Assembly: GCF_014633365.1 (NCBI RefSeq)
Contig: NC_068340.1
Coordinates: forward strand, 35,414,328 to 35,478,327
DNA length: 64,000 nt
DNA from: Diospyros lotus
Lineage: Eukaryota > Streptophyta > Magnoliopsida > Ericales > Ebenaceae
Direction: 5' to 3'
The notes beneath the pieces are model-generated. The model did no database searches, had not been told where the DNA came from, and saw only the letters and a list, made by a program, of their open reading frames with translations. Both the position numbers and the translations under genes were made by a program. This document shows, piece by piece, positions 11,401 to 26,400 of this stretch (positions are counted from its first letter, which is position 1; the number at the start of each line of letters is the position of its first letter).

Positions 11401-14400
11401 AATGATGTCAGCCTTCCAACAAGTCTTTGATACCTTCCCTTGTCCACCGGTTGGATGCTAGGATTATTCCACAACCTACTGTTAGGTTCAATAGGGATTT
11501 TAGAGCATTTTCCACCTGTCAACCATGTTTCTACCAACAAGTCCAACACATACTTCCTTTGAGAAATAAAGATCCCAGCTTTAGAATAGGCAACCTCAAT
11601 TCCCAAAAAATACTTGAGAACCCCCAAGTCTTTGATCTCGAATTCCCTGGATAGCCTTTCCTTGAGTTTTCCTTGCTCCTCTTTATCATTGCTTGTGACA
11701 ATCAAATCATCTACATATACTAACAGAACTGCCACTTTATCTTCTTTGGAGTGTTTTATGAAGAGAGTGTGGTCTCCCCTACTTTGGTCATACCCGAAAA
11801 CTTTTATAACTTTGGAAAACCGTCCAAACCAAGCCCTAGGAGACTGCTTAAGCCCATATAGAGCTTTCTTGAGCTAACATACTTGTCATTCATGCCCTTC
11901 TTGGAACCCTAGTGGCAATTCCATATATATGTCCTACTCCAAATCCCCATGGAGGAATGTATTTTTTACATCTAGTTGTTGTAGGTTCCATCCAAAATAG
12001 GCTGCCAATGAGAGAAGGATTTGTACCGTGGTCATTTTTGGGACTGGAGCAAATGTTTCAAGATAATCGACTCCATAATATTGTGTGTATCCCTTAACTA
12101 CCAGCCTGGCCTTATTTCTCTCTAGGGTGCCATCAGCCTTGTATTTTACATTAAAAATCAATCTACACCCCACCGGATTGATCCCCTTAGGTCTGGACAC
12201 AAGATCCCACGTATGGTTCTTTTTTAGGGCACTCATTTCCTCCAACATAGCTTGTTTCCAGTTTTGATCTTGTAATGCCTCATTTATTGACTTAGGAATG
12301 ATAATTGAATCCAAAGAAACTAGGAAACTCTTATGCCTTTGGGAGAGACGATGATAGGAGAGAAAATTGGTTAAGGGATGTTGTGTATAGCTCCTAACCT
12401 CTTTTCTAATTGCAATAGGTAGGTATAAATCATCAAAGATAGGGCTATCAGAAGAGAGAGTATCTCGCGTGAGATTCATACTTGGACTAGAATCCAAGGG
12501 TGGTGTATGTTGTGTGTCTTGGATAGGCTACCTTTGCTTGTAGATGTAAGGAGACCCCTTGTACTGAACTGGAGAGGGCAACCTTTCGATGGCAACTTGT
12601 TCGCCCAACTCAGCCTGATCATGCACTTCTTTGTGATTGCCATGGGACAGACTAATGAGAGGATGAGAAGGCCGGGTTGGTGATGGCTGAGTTGTTTGAG
12701 CGATAGTAGGGCTGGTTTGGTCAAGAGAATTAGAACTGGTGTGAGGGGTATGCTAAGAGGTAGACAAGAGAGTATCATCAAAGCTTTCATCGAAGTTGTA
12801 GTCCCCATAGGAAAGTCTCTCCCCTTAGGGACCAACAGGAGAGGAATCAAAAAAAGAAAGGGACTCAACAAAGGTAACACTTATATCCCTTTGGGTAGGA
12901 GAATACCCGAGGAAAACACACTTGAGTGCCCTTGGATCCAACTTATCTCGATATTGTATGGATATGTGAACAAAAGATACACACCCAAATACTCTAAGAG
13001 GAAGAGGATTATGCACATTGAAATTTGGAAAATGAGTGTTTAGACAAGTAAGAGGGCTTTGTTGGTAAAGGAGCTTTGTGGGTACTCGATTAATAAGAAA
13101 GGCAACAATGAGGACAGCCTTCCCCAAAAAGCTTTTAGGAAGTCTATGATGATGAAGTAGTGTACGAGCCACATTAAAAAGATGTCTCATTTTCCTCTCA
13201 GCTACTCCATTTTGTTGTGGAGTATCTATATAGGAAGATTCGTGGACAATTCCTTCTTGTTGAAAAAATCGATGCATATAGTGATTAAAATATTTTCGGG
13301 CATTATCAGTTCTAAGTTTCTATATAGGTGTTCCAAATTGAGTAGTAATCATCTTACAAAAATTTGGCAACAGTGTTCCTATGGCAGCCTTATCTTTTAG
13401 CAAAAACACCTATGTCATTCGAGTACAATCATCAATTAATGAGATAAACCACCAAACCCCAGAGTAATTAGGAATTTTACAAGGCCCCCATACATCAGAA
13501 TGAATTAGAGAAAAGGGTTTAGAACTGATTTTATTACTCATGGGATAAGGAACACAATGTTGTTTGGAAAGAATGCATACATCACAATGAAAGATAATGG
13601 GATCAATAGAATGAAATAAAGTAGGAAACATAACTTTTAATAGAGTAAATGGAGGTGACCAAGGCGGTAATGATGCAACCATATATTGTGATGATCTATT
13701 GTAGTTTGAGAGGAACAAGCCACCGGCAGGCTAGTTTCAAGATGGATAAGAAGCCTTCTCTACAAAGCAATACAATCCACCTTTTTCTTTAGCAACACCA
13801 ATTCTCGTCCCTGTCTTTGGTGCCTGAACTCACACATATTAGGGGAAAAAACAACTTGGCAATTTAAGGTTTTAGTGAGTGGATGAATGGATAGGAGATT
13901 AGTTGATAGGTGTGGGACATGAAGGACTGGTTTAATGGAGAGATTACGGCTAAGATCCACACTGCCATGGCCAACAATAGGAACTGTTGTGCCATTAGCA
14001 ATTGTGATCATTTCAGTTGTCTTGAGAGGTTGATGGTGGAAAATACACAGGGGTTAGGTGTCATATGGTATGTTGTTCCTGAATCCAAGATCCAAACATC
14101 ATTCCGATCAGTATTTAAGGTAGAGCAGAATGCAGAATGAGTGCATTTACCTGAGATTTCCAATTGTGCTAGAGAGCAGGATCCATCTTGCATTGATTTG
14201 AGGAATGACTTCAGCTTGTTGATCTCCTCAACATTAAATGGAGTGAGATCTAAGCTGCTGTCAACCTCGGCCTTCACTCTCGTCTGGTCCTCCTCTCGCT
14301 CCTTGTGTGATAGATAAACCTGATTTCTTGCAGCTAGATTCTTGAATCCTCCTCCACTCCTATTTAAGATAACCTCTTTGCCATGAAGCTTGAAGCATGT

Positions 14401-17400
14401 GTCACAGGTATGCCTAGGTTTCTTACAATGAGTGCACAATAGTCCCTTTCTTCCATTGGCTCAAGTTTGAGCCTCTATTCGCCCAAATCTAGGTCGTGTC
14501 CCCTTTCTTTTGTTCATTGCCATTGCTGATCCGTCAGTGGCAGATTCCCTTAGCATCACCAGCCTTCTATTTTCTTCACTTCTTACCATAGCAAATACCT
14601 CATTAAGAGAGGGAAGTTTTTCCCGACCAAGTAGCTGCACCCTCACTTGATCAAATTCAGGGTTCAGGCCAGCCAAAAACTCAAAAATCCTATCCCGTTC
14701 GACTATTTGGTTAAGGGTTGCAGCATCCATGTTGCAAATCATCTTTATATTTTGGTAGTGATCTAACTCTAGCCAAAGACCATTTATATGATTATAATAC
14801 TCAGTGATAAATAGCCTCCCTTGTTTAGAACCACTAATTTTAGTTTTTACTTCATAAAAGACTGATGCATCTTGAATTTTGGAGTAAGTTCGCTCCACAA
14901 CTTCCCAAATCTCCCTAGCAGTACCCAAAAATATGTAATTCCTACTTATCTCTGGAAGCATAGCGTTCCACAGCTAAGACATTATTTGGGAATCCTCAAT
15001 ATCCCATTTTGGGTACATAGGATCGGTTCCCTTGGAGGAGAGGAAATGAGATGACCTATCTTACCCCTTCCTTTAAAAAATGTCCTTACCAATTGAGCCC
15101 ATTGCAGGTAGTTTCTCCCATCTAGTCAATAAGATAGGTGGAAATTGGGCAACTCCCCTGCTATTGCTCCATGCCCAACTTCTGGGATTGCTTCGGGAAC
15201 TTGATCTACTGCTGGTGAGGTCTCTCCGGTTACCATTGCTTTAGATAGTTCATACATGTTGTAGAGAGCTTAATGAAAAATGCAAGAAGGTCGGCGACAA
15301 GACAACAAGAATGTGTGTGATGTAGGTAGGGTTTCAAAAGGTGTTGCGGTGCTAAAAGGTGCAATGAAGGCACTAGGGTTTGTAGGGCTGTGATAGCTCC
15401 GATACCATGTAGGAATAAAAATTATGTTTCTATTTTGTCATTTAATCTAATTACATGGGCTCTTATTTTATAAAAGAAGTTTTACATAAAAAGGAAAGCA
15501 ATTGATCTAAGAGGTATTTACATAAAAGGAAAGCAATCAATCTATGCAATAGAAAACTATAGATCTATACACAATAGGAAACTATACAATAGAAAAGAAT
15601 AGCAGATATATATTTAGGAGAGTTTCCTAAGACTGGTTTAGGCAAGATTCCCTAAACCGATTTTAGGAAACTCATATCACCTTGAATTTTCCAAATGCTA
15701 ACATCTAGATCAATTACATCACACAATTATAGCAATCAATCAATTAAAGATTGCAGCTATCAATCATCTCAAATTTATAGCTATCAACACTGGTGTTCTA
15801 AAATGCGCTAGGCGCTAGTCGGGCGCCAAGCTGAGGCCGCCTAGGCAGAGCCTAGGTAGGGGCATAAAAAAATTATTTAAATAAAATTTATATTATTCCA
15901 AATACACATATATACATATATATATAAATTATATGTAGAGGTTATATATATATAAATCTATCTCTATTTATATATATATATAAAGTTATAAACACATATA
16001 TATGATTTGCCTATATATTAATAGAATTATTATATTATATATATAATATTGTGCATATATAAACCAAAGGGGCGAGAGATAGAAACCTAGAGAGAGCAAA
16101 GGTTGAGACTTAGAGAAAGAGAGAGAGAGACAGCAAATATTCTACGGTTGCAACTAGCGAGAGCAAGCGACGACGGCGAGTTCACTGTCCACAAGAGCTG
16201 GCGTGCAACGAGAGAGGCTAAGATAGAAAGAGAAAGTGATGAAAGACAATCAGTGGCGACGGCAACAGAGAGAGCAAGTGGCGACGGCGAGATGAGAGAA
16301 AGAATGGGTAAGGGGGAAAAAACCCTAAATCAACTTAGGCGCTGCAACAGAGAGAGCAAGCAGTAGAGGCGATTCATGGGGCCTAGGCGACCCATGCGGC
16401 TAGGCGGCCACCATAGTTGATTAGGCGCCGCTTGGCACAGATTAGCCAGGTCGACGCCTAAGGGGGCCGATTAGGCCAAAATTGTGGCGGCCAGGGGCTG
16501 CTTAGCGCCTAGGCGGCCGCCTAAGCCGATTTTTAGAACATTGATCAACACTCCCCCTCAAGAGGGTGCATAAATATTCTTCATGCCCATCTTGTCCACA
16601 TTAGGGTGAAAAGTTTTACACCTAAGACCCTTGGTAAATATATCAGCTAATTGATGTTCAAACTTCACAAAAGGGATACACAGTTGACCATCATCTTACT
16701 TTTCCTTGATAAAGTGCCTATCAATCTCAATATACTTGGTCTTGTCATGCTGAACCTGTTATTTGCAATATTAATTGCAGCCTCATTGTCACAAAATAGG
16801 ATGAGAGGTATGTCATTGATTATCTTCAAATCTGTCGTGATTTTCTTAAGCCACAAAAGTTCACAAAGACCATGAGCCATCGCTCTATATTCTGCCTCAG
16901 CACTTGATTGAGCTACCACAGTCTGTTTGTTGCTTCTCCAAGTGACCAAATTTCCACCCACGAATGCACAATAACTTCTTGTGGACCTCCATCAACAATT
17001 TCAGACCAAGGATTTGGGTCAATTGAAATATTTTCTAGGTCTTGAGGTGGCACATTCGAAGCGAGGGATTTATATTTCTTAGAGGAAGTAATATGCTAGA
17101 AGAACCAATAAATAAACCTATGGATCCAAATATCAAACTCTTACTGTCATAGGGTAAATATTTCTGACCTTGGGTGCTATCATCAGTTGATTGGTAAACT
17201 TAACTACCTCACAATCACCCATCTAGATATTTGATTCGTTGAGTGTAGAAAGTCAATTTCTAGATTCACCTTGTGACAATCATTAGGACATAGTGATTCA
17301 CCTCTTTTGGTACATTAAGCGTGCCCCTGGCTAAGGTATGTTATATCGAGATCATGGGCATAGTCAAATTGTGGGATACACATATGTTGATTGGGCAGGA

Positions 17401-20400
17401 TCCCCTAATGATAGGTGGTCTACATTTGGAAATTGTGTATTTGTTGGTGGCAACTTAGTCTCTTGGAAAAGTAAGAAACAAAATATTGTTGCCTAGTCCA
17501 GTGCATAGGCTAAATGTAGTGCAATGACCCTAACAACATGTAAGTTCATATGGTTGAAACAATTAGTTGGGTTAGGAGTCATTTAGATCAAGTCTATGAA
17601 GTTGGTCTGTGACAATCAAGTTGTAGTGCATATTGCTTCTAATCTCGTATTCCATGAGAGAATCAAATATAGATTGACTATCGTTTTGTTAGGAAGAAGT
17701 TGCTCCTTAGAGATACTCATATCATTTGTGGGTTCTAAAGATCAGTTAGTTGACTTTGACTTGCTCACTAAGTCATTTAGAGGTCCTCGTGTGAGATGCA
17801 CATGCACCAAGCTTGGCATGATTAACATTTATGCTCTAGCTTGAGGGAAGGTAAAAGGGGAGGGGGGGGGGGGGTGTTAAGAGAATCATGATATTTGATT
17901 AAGATCTTTATATAAGTAACTATATATACTCATATGATTTGTATCTTTAGAATATATTATTTCCTTAAATAAGAATGGGATACATGTATACAAGCCTTAG
18001 TACACCTCATTTATGAAATATATTTCACAATATTTTATTTGCTTGGACTAAACTTTGTTCATATATAAAAGCAAAGAAATATCTCATGCTCAAGTTACTC
18101 TTGCAAAATTGGGTATTCAAATCTTAAAATTGCATCTTCTACATTAAACCCAATTCAGCCTCACCCCCCCCTCCTCTCTTGGGTTGCCACCTAGGCCATA
18201 GAATAAAGGGTCCAAATAAAAGGTCCCTCACCTCAAACCTTTAGAGCCATCAAAGAAGGTGCTTAAGATCCCAATGAGCAGATAAAAAATGTAATGTCTG
18301 ATCAACAAAATATCCAACTCCACTTCTTCCTAACACCCATCTTATCCAACGATTGAAACAAACAGCCCATCAAACATGGCTATATCATTCTCAACATCCA
18401 ACTTATTGAGTAACCCAAGGGTGTTACCTAATATGGAAGCCTACCCATTTATTGGGAATCAAGGATTTGTCGACTGTAACCCATGTACCATCATAGTAAT
18501 TTCAAAGAACATAACCTATAAAAAAAAATGAAAACTAAGTCAACAATAACAACAATCACAAGCCTTAATCTCACTGGGTAAAATTGGCTACAAGACTTCT
18601 TCATCTCCAGCCATTTTTCTAAAATTCAAAATGTAGGACTGGCTGTTAGCTATTAAATGCAACTGTCCTTTATTTTGGCTTGTGAGCAGCTATGGATCAA
18701 CGAAACACCTTTGACACTAGATGTGTCACAAATATCACCTTCAACAGAATGTTTTTTAGTTTCAACTTTCAGTACTGAAACTTCCCACCAAACACAACTG
18801 TCAGTAATTTTTGGCATGATTCATAACAACAAAAATTGAGAGGATGAGCAAAATATGATAACAATCTGAAAGGCCTATCAGTTACTTCAAAAATTAATGC
18901 AAATGGCAACATACCTATAGAAATACATGATCCTGTCACAATGTTGACATATGCTTGAACAAATGCCTCAGCATTCATTTCATCTACATCGCCCATTTCA
19001 TTTCCAAGGTCCCGGACACCATTTTGGATAATTTCAGGGACCTGGGACTGAATCCAATTTTTGGATGGATGAACCCTAAAATATACAAATCGCAGTAAGT
19101 TGACAAAAAGTGCAAGAGAGGCAATACACTCAGGTTCAGTTGATACTGCCTTGTTTTAGCAATATTTACCTACTCCACATTATCAAATTTTGAGCAATCA
19201 CACGAAGCATTATAAAGTCAGGCCTCACATAATGCAAACCAAAACATGTACAAGGAATGGAAAGCCTGGACACCGCGAACTCTGATTCACTCTGTAACAA
19301 TGGATGCAAAATAAGCAAATTTTCTTAGCATAGCAAGATAGAGTGAGTAAATGATGAAAGAAAGTACATTTTCTATGGAAATATCACATCTTTCATGGTC
19401 ATAGAAAATATAACCTTTAAAAACATTAAACCCAAAGCAATTACAGCTCCAGGTGCCGTGACATCCACATTGACAGCTGCCCCATCCATCATCTACAAGA
19501 TCCATTGGGCCCCATCAGAGAGAAAGCCAAGATATAGTAGCAAATCGTGATATCAAAGAAGTGTATAGAATTTACAAAACCTGCCCAGCACCACGATTGT
19601 GATCATCTGCTGATAGAGTCAATGGGAGAGAAATCTCCTGAAAAATAATAATAGAGCAGTCATACAGAACCATTTACAGGGGAAAAATCAAAGGTCAAGT
19701 TAGTCTGGTACTTGAAATTTATTTCCAGTAATTAAGAGAAATATTAAATGAGCAAATAAGATTCGGAACCAAGTATTTATCCATAGAGATATGGGTTAAA
19801 GGAAAACATTAACAAAATAGTCATCATCAGGCAACAGCACATACATTGTGAAGTTCTTTGCCACCAACATATTGGAATAGTCGTTCAACAAAGGTGTCCA
19901 TGAAACCAACAGCATCTTCCCCTCGACCTTAAGGTTGAACAGAACATAATTAGCTACAAAAAGAAAATCTTCGTTGAGATTGGATAGCCTGATGATAACA
20001 ACCTAAAGCAACAAGTCCAAGAGCAAATCCTGCAGAAACAGCATAACCCTCCCTTTCAAGAACATTGTCACCTCCACTTCTACGGCCTATTTCAGCCTGT
20101 CAACAAATGTTGAACATACAAAATCACCAACATAGCAACTGATTATAGAGAATCTAGGAAAAATCTAGATGTGAGGCAAAATAGAATCGTAAAACAGCAT
20201 TATAGCATTTGACTCTTCCAAACATAATCTTTTTCCCCAGATAAGGGGATATATCACCGTACAACATTTCTTTCTCTCTCTACAAATTAATGTGAGAAGT
20301 TAGGGCAGAGCATAGGAATTTGGGATCTTGTAAGTTTGATTAAACTAACAGAAGAAATCACAAACACACTAGTTTTTTGTGGCTTGGGGCAGGCAAGGGC

Positions 20401-23400
20401 AGATTTCCCTATTTCAGTGAAAAGCTCAGACCAAATGCAGAAAAGATAAAAGTGGGAGAAGCATTAAGTTTTAACAGTTCCTGATCAATCAAAAAGATTT
20501 AATAGCCCCATATGTAGAAGGGGAAATAGTTCATCTCCCTTCCTCACAAAAAGAACAGCAAAATTTTGTTATGGGCGGGTTCCATCTAATTGCCTAAGCA
20601 TTTGAGGCAAGTGATTTTCTAAAAAGTTCTAAATTTTTGGGAACTTGAGAAAAAGTAACAAAATTTTATATCCTACACTATCACTGTCCTTATTAGAACT
20701 TACTATTCATTGGTTGAACTATATACATTTTTTTTTTTTTTCTCTCCAGTTTAAAAACAATATATCACCAGTTCCTGAATACAGTGGACAGTTTTTGAAC
20801 TTTTGGACAAGTAGCAACTCAAGTAAAAAATAACAGGAAAAATACCAGAAGAACTTGCATAGTTTGGGGGTGTGCTGAGCCTTCATAAAGAAGCCCAACA
20901 GACATGAGCGCTGCTGACTGCAAAATTAATAAAAGACACAAAACTGTAAATCAACCATACAAGTGCAGTAGTCCTACTTACTCCTTACTAAAATTTGTGT
21001 AATGACAAATTAAAAAAACACAAGATATCACCATTCCGTAACAAAAAAAAGGGTGAATTGGTAACAGTATCAAGTGGTTAATGGGACAAGAAGGCAAGAT
21101 ATTGAAATTCCTAAATCTTTAGAAAATGGAAAATTCAATAATCAGAAAAGTAAAAGTTTGATAAAGATGAAGAAGACAGTCATGAATATGCACATAGATG
21201 CATGCAAACACAAGTGCATTATATACATTAAAGAAAAGAACCTACCAGACAAAATTTAATTGTAAAATGTTGCCAAAAACAGTGATTAAGATACCTGCAG
21301 AAGGGTTGGTAACTCTAACTCTGGAAAAGAAGATGGATGGCGAGCTGGTATATGTACATACAGTGACTGCAAAAACAACAGTAACTAATCAACAGAAGTT
21401 CCAAGCAACAAAATAAATGCATCAATGAACACGCAATAGAAAAGAAAACAAGATTAGTAAGTCTTAAGGGAAAGAAGATGATCACTTGTATTCAGTATTC
21501 TTAACCACAAGGACAAATCCATAATATTGAAATTGCTTGAAACTATCTACACCTGTGAAGAACAAAAGACCCTAAAAAGATTGACTGGAAGCATGTCCAG
21601 AATGTTTTTATGAACAAAAAGCAAATGAGAAACTCCTAAAAGTTTCTGACAGTAAAAATGCTGAACGAGGTGGGGAGAAAAACAAGGAAAAAAACTAAAC
21701 CAAAAAAAGAAAAAAAGAAAACACACAGATGGAAATAGAATAACCAGATACAACTGTTTACCATCAACCACTCCCACGTAACCCAGTGGTGCTATGAAAT
21801 GCACAATATTTCCCCTCAAACCAGGGTCTAATAAAGAATAGCTATTTCCCACTCTCTATACTGTGCTAGAGGACACGGAAGTCATAAAAAAATGTGTAGA
21901 GATAAATGCTAAGGTTCATATTTTTCCTCAAACTGTTTAGGAGTCCTAGTTCTTGCTCTGTACGAATAAGAGGAGGACAGAAGAGAAGATGATGCAGTGT
22001 GTTATCAGTAGTAGGCAGCTTTAATCTCAGTTGCTTATGTGCTTGTTAGTTTGGTTCTGTTTTAACAAACAGCAGTTATCTGCTCAGCTTGTTAATTCCA
22101 GCAGTCAGAAACAGTTAGTTTGTTATAGATTCTGTTTAGCAGTATAAAAACTCAACTAGTCTCATTGTATCATTTGAGATCCTGATTAAGAATTTGATAG
22201 TTCAGTTCTTTATTCTCAGTTTTCTCTCAATTTTTCTTCCTTTTCTTCTTTCACACAAACATCTGTTTGACCTGCACCTGCACATATTAACAATAAAGAA
22301 TACCCTGATTTATTAAATACCAATTAATTCCCCTATTTAATGGAACTGTAGAAGCATGTTGAAGAATGTTATGGTCCATCCACTGGAGATGAGGAAAAAT
22401 CATTAAAAAAAAAACCATTTAGAGCTAAATTAGCACTAGAGTTTACCTTTGATATTGCTGGTTGCATAGTCCCCCTATAAGATGCAGCTAGGCCAAGCAT
22501 TAAGCCTACTGTAGTGCTTTCATGTTCCTACATAGACCATCAGCAATGCAAAATATTTGACTGGAGAAATAGAGGATTTTAATAAAAATAAAAATGATGG
22601 AAAAAATAGAAAGGTTGAGGAAAAGCATTTCCATCAAGCAGTAAACAGGATGTGGATGCATCTGAGCACACATGCAGCATGACAGAATGAGAGCACAATT
22701 TAAAATATAAACAAGGGTACATGCACATTGGACAAGTAGATGAGATTAATAAATAAATAATCAAGCTTGATAAGTGAAACAGAGTGAATATCTTGCAGGC
22801 CTGAAAAAAATTCAAACACATGAAGACCACTGCACATGATCTAATCATAGCTAATATCATACTTAAGGAGCAATTTGAACATTTAGTCATATGTAACAGT
22901 TAGTCACTTACAAAATTGATTTATCAACTACCTAAATAGACTATTTTCTTATGAGACAGGATCGCTTGTGTTGTAAGGATTGTAAAGTTACATCATGAGA
23001 GACTGAGAGTACCTAATCACTCAACATATCCTTATAGTTCATAAGACTCATATCAAGAAGCAGAGGAAGGATCGCTTAATCAGAATGTTATTCACAGAAT
23101 TAAGATAAGGGGGCTAAAGTAGAGAAGTGCTCCAGTATTATATGCAATTGTAAAATTGGTTTAAGGCTCAAAGGGGAGTTTTATCAAATGGCCATAAGAC
23201 GACCATCGTTGTTGTATGGCTTGAAATGTTGGGCAGTACTAGTATGTGCAAAATATGAGCATAACTAAGTTATGAATGATATCATGGATGCATGGCCATA
23301 CAAGAAAATACTAACTTAGAAATTATATTATCCATAATAATATTGGATGGCACCTATAGAAGGTAACATGTGTGAGACAAGATTAAGATGATTTGACCAT

Positions 23401-26400
23401 GTAATAAGAAGACCAATAAATGCACTTTTGAAGCAAATCGATGGAAGGAAAGAACTTTGTAGCAAAGTAGATGAAAGACTTGGCATGGTATAATAGCATT
23501 ACAAAATATATGGCCATAGATATACAGATTTGACAGCCAGATTTTATCTAGATAACCCCACCTATTGTGATTAATGCTTGATGTGAAGATGATAAAGACA
23601 AAGAACGTCATATAACTCTCATTTCCATAAATTGATCGAGACTCCAAGAAGAATGAATGCATTATATAACACCAAGTTCCTGTAAGAGCGGAGAACAAGA
23701 AACAACTTACATAGGAAGGGCATAGGCACTAACAGAGAAGCCTGTGCTCAGTAAAGCAGCTACAGGGAGGACAATGCAGTAAGTTGAAAGGCAAAGGTAG
23801 TGGAAGAGATAATATAATTATAGTTTCAGTAAAATGAACGACATTAATATCATTCCCCATAAGCTGATTCAACTTTCAGTCTGCCCTGGTCATTTAAATT
23901 GCCAATCAATTCCATTTGCTCAGATTTATTAGATTTTAGATTGATTCTACCTATAGAAGAGTGTCCCTAGGACATGAGATTCCCTACTTTGTGAGAGTCA
24001 ACAGGTCATTTTTATATGCAACCATATCCTTGCTCTGCAAAGAGTCCATTTCCTTCTCAAACCTGACTTTCCGGTCACACAGGGGCAACCTATAAACAAT
24101 GTAAAATGTATAAAACCAAAGATCTAGCGAAACAAAAAGCCTATAACAATGTAGAATTATATTTTGGTTTAAAATTTAAGATAAACCCATGAGTGGCTGA
24201 TGTTTAATCTACAGGGACAATTACATTGAGAGGTTCATTATATGGATAATACAAAAATATAAACCAGCTCTCCAAGTATGAAATTCCTTAATAAGAAAAT
24301 TTCATGTCATAGCATTAAATTAGTGAGACCGGTCCAACTTACTGTGGAAATTGATATTACCAGATGGAGAACATTTTAAAAGTTAACATTTTAGCTAATG
24401 ACTGCAATTATTAAGCATAACTCAATAAAAAGTCTATGGCTAGGTTAGCAAAATTATGGGGAACTTTTTATTACTACTCAAGCTTCAAAAGGCAAACAAT
24501 CATACAATGGATAATGTTCTTGTGCAAATATGACTTACATAAGTCAAAAACAGATGTAAACTGACAAAAAAGGGGTGCTTATTCAAAAGAAACGGCAGGT
24601 CTACCAAAAAGATGACATCTACAAATACTCAATTACAACTGACAAACAGGTAGAGCACAAAAAGAACAAACCTAGGTACTTTGACAAGTAATAGCTACAA
24701 ATGTGAAGAAGACTAGTCCTAAAACAACACAGGCACCTTCTAGTTTGTTCTAACACCTACTGGCATCCAAAGTGGGTAGGCAAGCTATCCAATGTACTCT
24801 TTGAAAAAAATCCCAATATTTATTTTCCTTTCCTTTTTCCATGTGCTTCTCCATTTTTAGGTTCCATGTGGCTTCACTGCGGTAAAGCTGTTATGGACAC
24901 CTTTAAATCTTTTAGTAACTTACTTTGTGCTCTTCTGAAATTTTACAAAAAAATATAGGGAGTGCCCCTCATATTTCAAAAGTCACACAGACCACCCTTG
25001 CATCTAACAGACGTAAACAAATAAGTACAGTTACTATTTTTCCCTTTAAAAAAAATTGTATTTACTAAAAATGTAGATATTTTGACAAGTTAAAAACCAA
25101 ATTGCCCTTTGGTAAGCAATGGGCACCTGATCAATCCCGACACCCCTGAGATTTGAAAAAGTACAAGGATTACCCCCCACATTTAAAACTTACAAAAAAA
25201 AAAAAAAAAAAAAAACAAAGAACAGAAAAAAGATTTCTATTACAGAAACAAAAAAGGGGGTGCTTATTCAAAATCAAAGGGAAATTTTCTCTTTAGTTAC
25301 TATAAATACCTTCTCTTACCAACCTTATGCTTTCAATTTGTATGAAAAACCCAATAAATGCATCAACCTCCATAGATGTAGAGAGTGAATAAAAAGGCAC
25401 TCGTGAATTTGTAGAGTATGACTGGAGATTGTGACAAAATCCAAATAAATAGCTACCATTGTCATTGCCTTTCCCCCTGAGTTACTAGATTTTGTGTGAT
25501 TGTATATTTAGAGGGAGAAAGGTTAATGTATAACACAGCCCTTCCGCGATGTGTGAGTGTGTCCATGCGTGCATGTGTGCGCGCGTGTGTGAGAGAGAGA
25601 GAGAGAAGTCACTGCTTGTTCATTTGTTCAACTGTGTAATTTCTTATTAATCCAGCATGAAAAGCATGGAAGAATCACCCCTACCTAAGGCAATGTGACA
25701 CACCTTTGAAAGGTACTGGTATTCAGTGTAATTTAAAAAAACACAAGGGATACTCCCTGTTTCTATAGCATGGAAACAAACGTTGTATTACATATCAATC
25801 TAATCTGAGACTGTTATTTAAATACATGAGTGCTTTTGCTTCTTTTTTTTTTCAATAATTCATGCACTTGCATAAAAAATAAAGCTGCAGCACTAAGACA
25901 ACAATATGGAAAGTTTAATAAGTTCATTGCACTTAGATATCACAGCAATACAAAAAATGAGAATCAAAACACATAGATATCACAGCTTTACACAGGCAAC
26001 ATCTTCAAATTGGCTCTACCAATTGATAAAGATTTATTCAACACCCCCTGCACTCCCAAAAAAGGGTAAAATTTTGGATTACTAATAAAAAAGAACTGGA
26101 AGATACAAATATTAAACCTGGGAGTAATATTGGTATATGTCAGTTATAGTTAAAACACGCAGATGTCCATGTAAACCCAATGCAAGGAGGAGCCCAGCAT
26201 GAATAACATTGGGCTCTTCAGGTTTGTTGTATATTATCCACGTTCTGGACATCTTTCCCTGCATATAAGAAGCCAAAATTCATCAAATCAAAAAAATATT
26301 TTAAATTAACCATCAGCAATATGCCATTGCAAAAAAATGGATAATGTTCCAACATATAACCAACTTGCACCAGCAGACCTACAGTTGGTACTGCATGGTC

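Larger units (their letters stand above)
10279..15703 (-). mobile_element. Ty1/copia retrotransposon D
   Basis: The LTRs are at 10279-10536 (258 bases) and 15408-15703 (296). The primer-binding site TGGTATCGGAGC lies at 15396-15407 on the minus strand, and the polypurine tract (GAGGGGGAG) just inside the left LTR. A single degraded gag-pol lies between. No matching target duplication is seen: the left flank ends aacaa and the right flank begins tctag. The right LTR has an extra block of about 35 bases compared with the left. A solo LTR has since inserted at 10586-10827. Confidence 0.88.
10013..18914 (-). other. APC1 intron W18-W19 (8.9 kb), transposon-filled
   Basis: Nearly the whole intron is transposons: a copia with a nested solo LTR, pieces of an older LTR, a Mutator-type MITE and two copia 3' fragments. 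18144-18914 shows only an RTE-like tail. The 10030-10278 stretch looks like part of an older LTR; on the minus strand it has a TATA-like gtataaatatgg. Confidence 0.75.
22528..26117 (-). other. APC1 intron W9-W10 (3.6 kb)
   Basis: It holds an RTE-like fragment at about 23075-23590, a poly-A run near 25194-25215 and a GT/GC/GA microsatellite at 25571-25606. Otherwise AT-rich, with no exon or further element recognised. Confidence 0.7.

Noticed and set aside
12696..13043. 115-codon plus-strand frame
   Set aside because: Complement of the copia D integrase and linker region.
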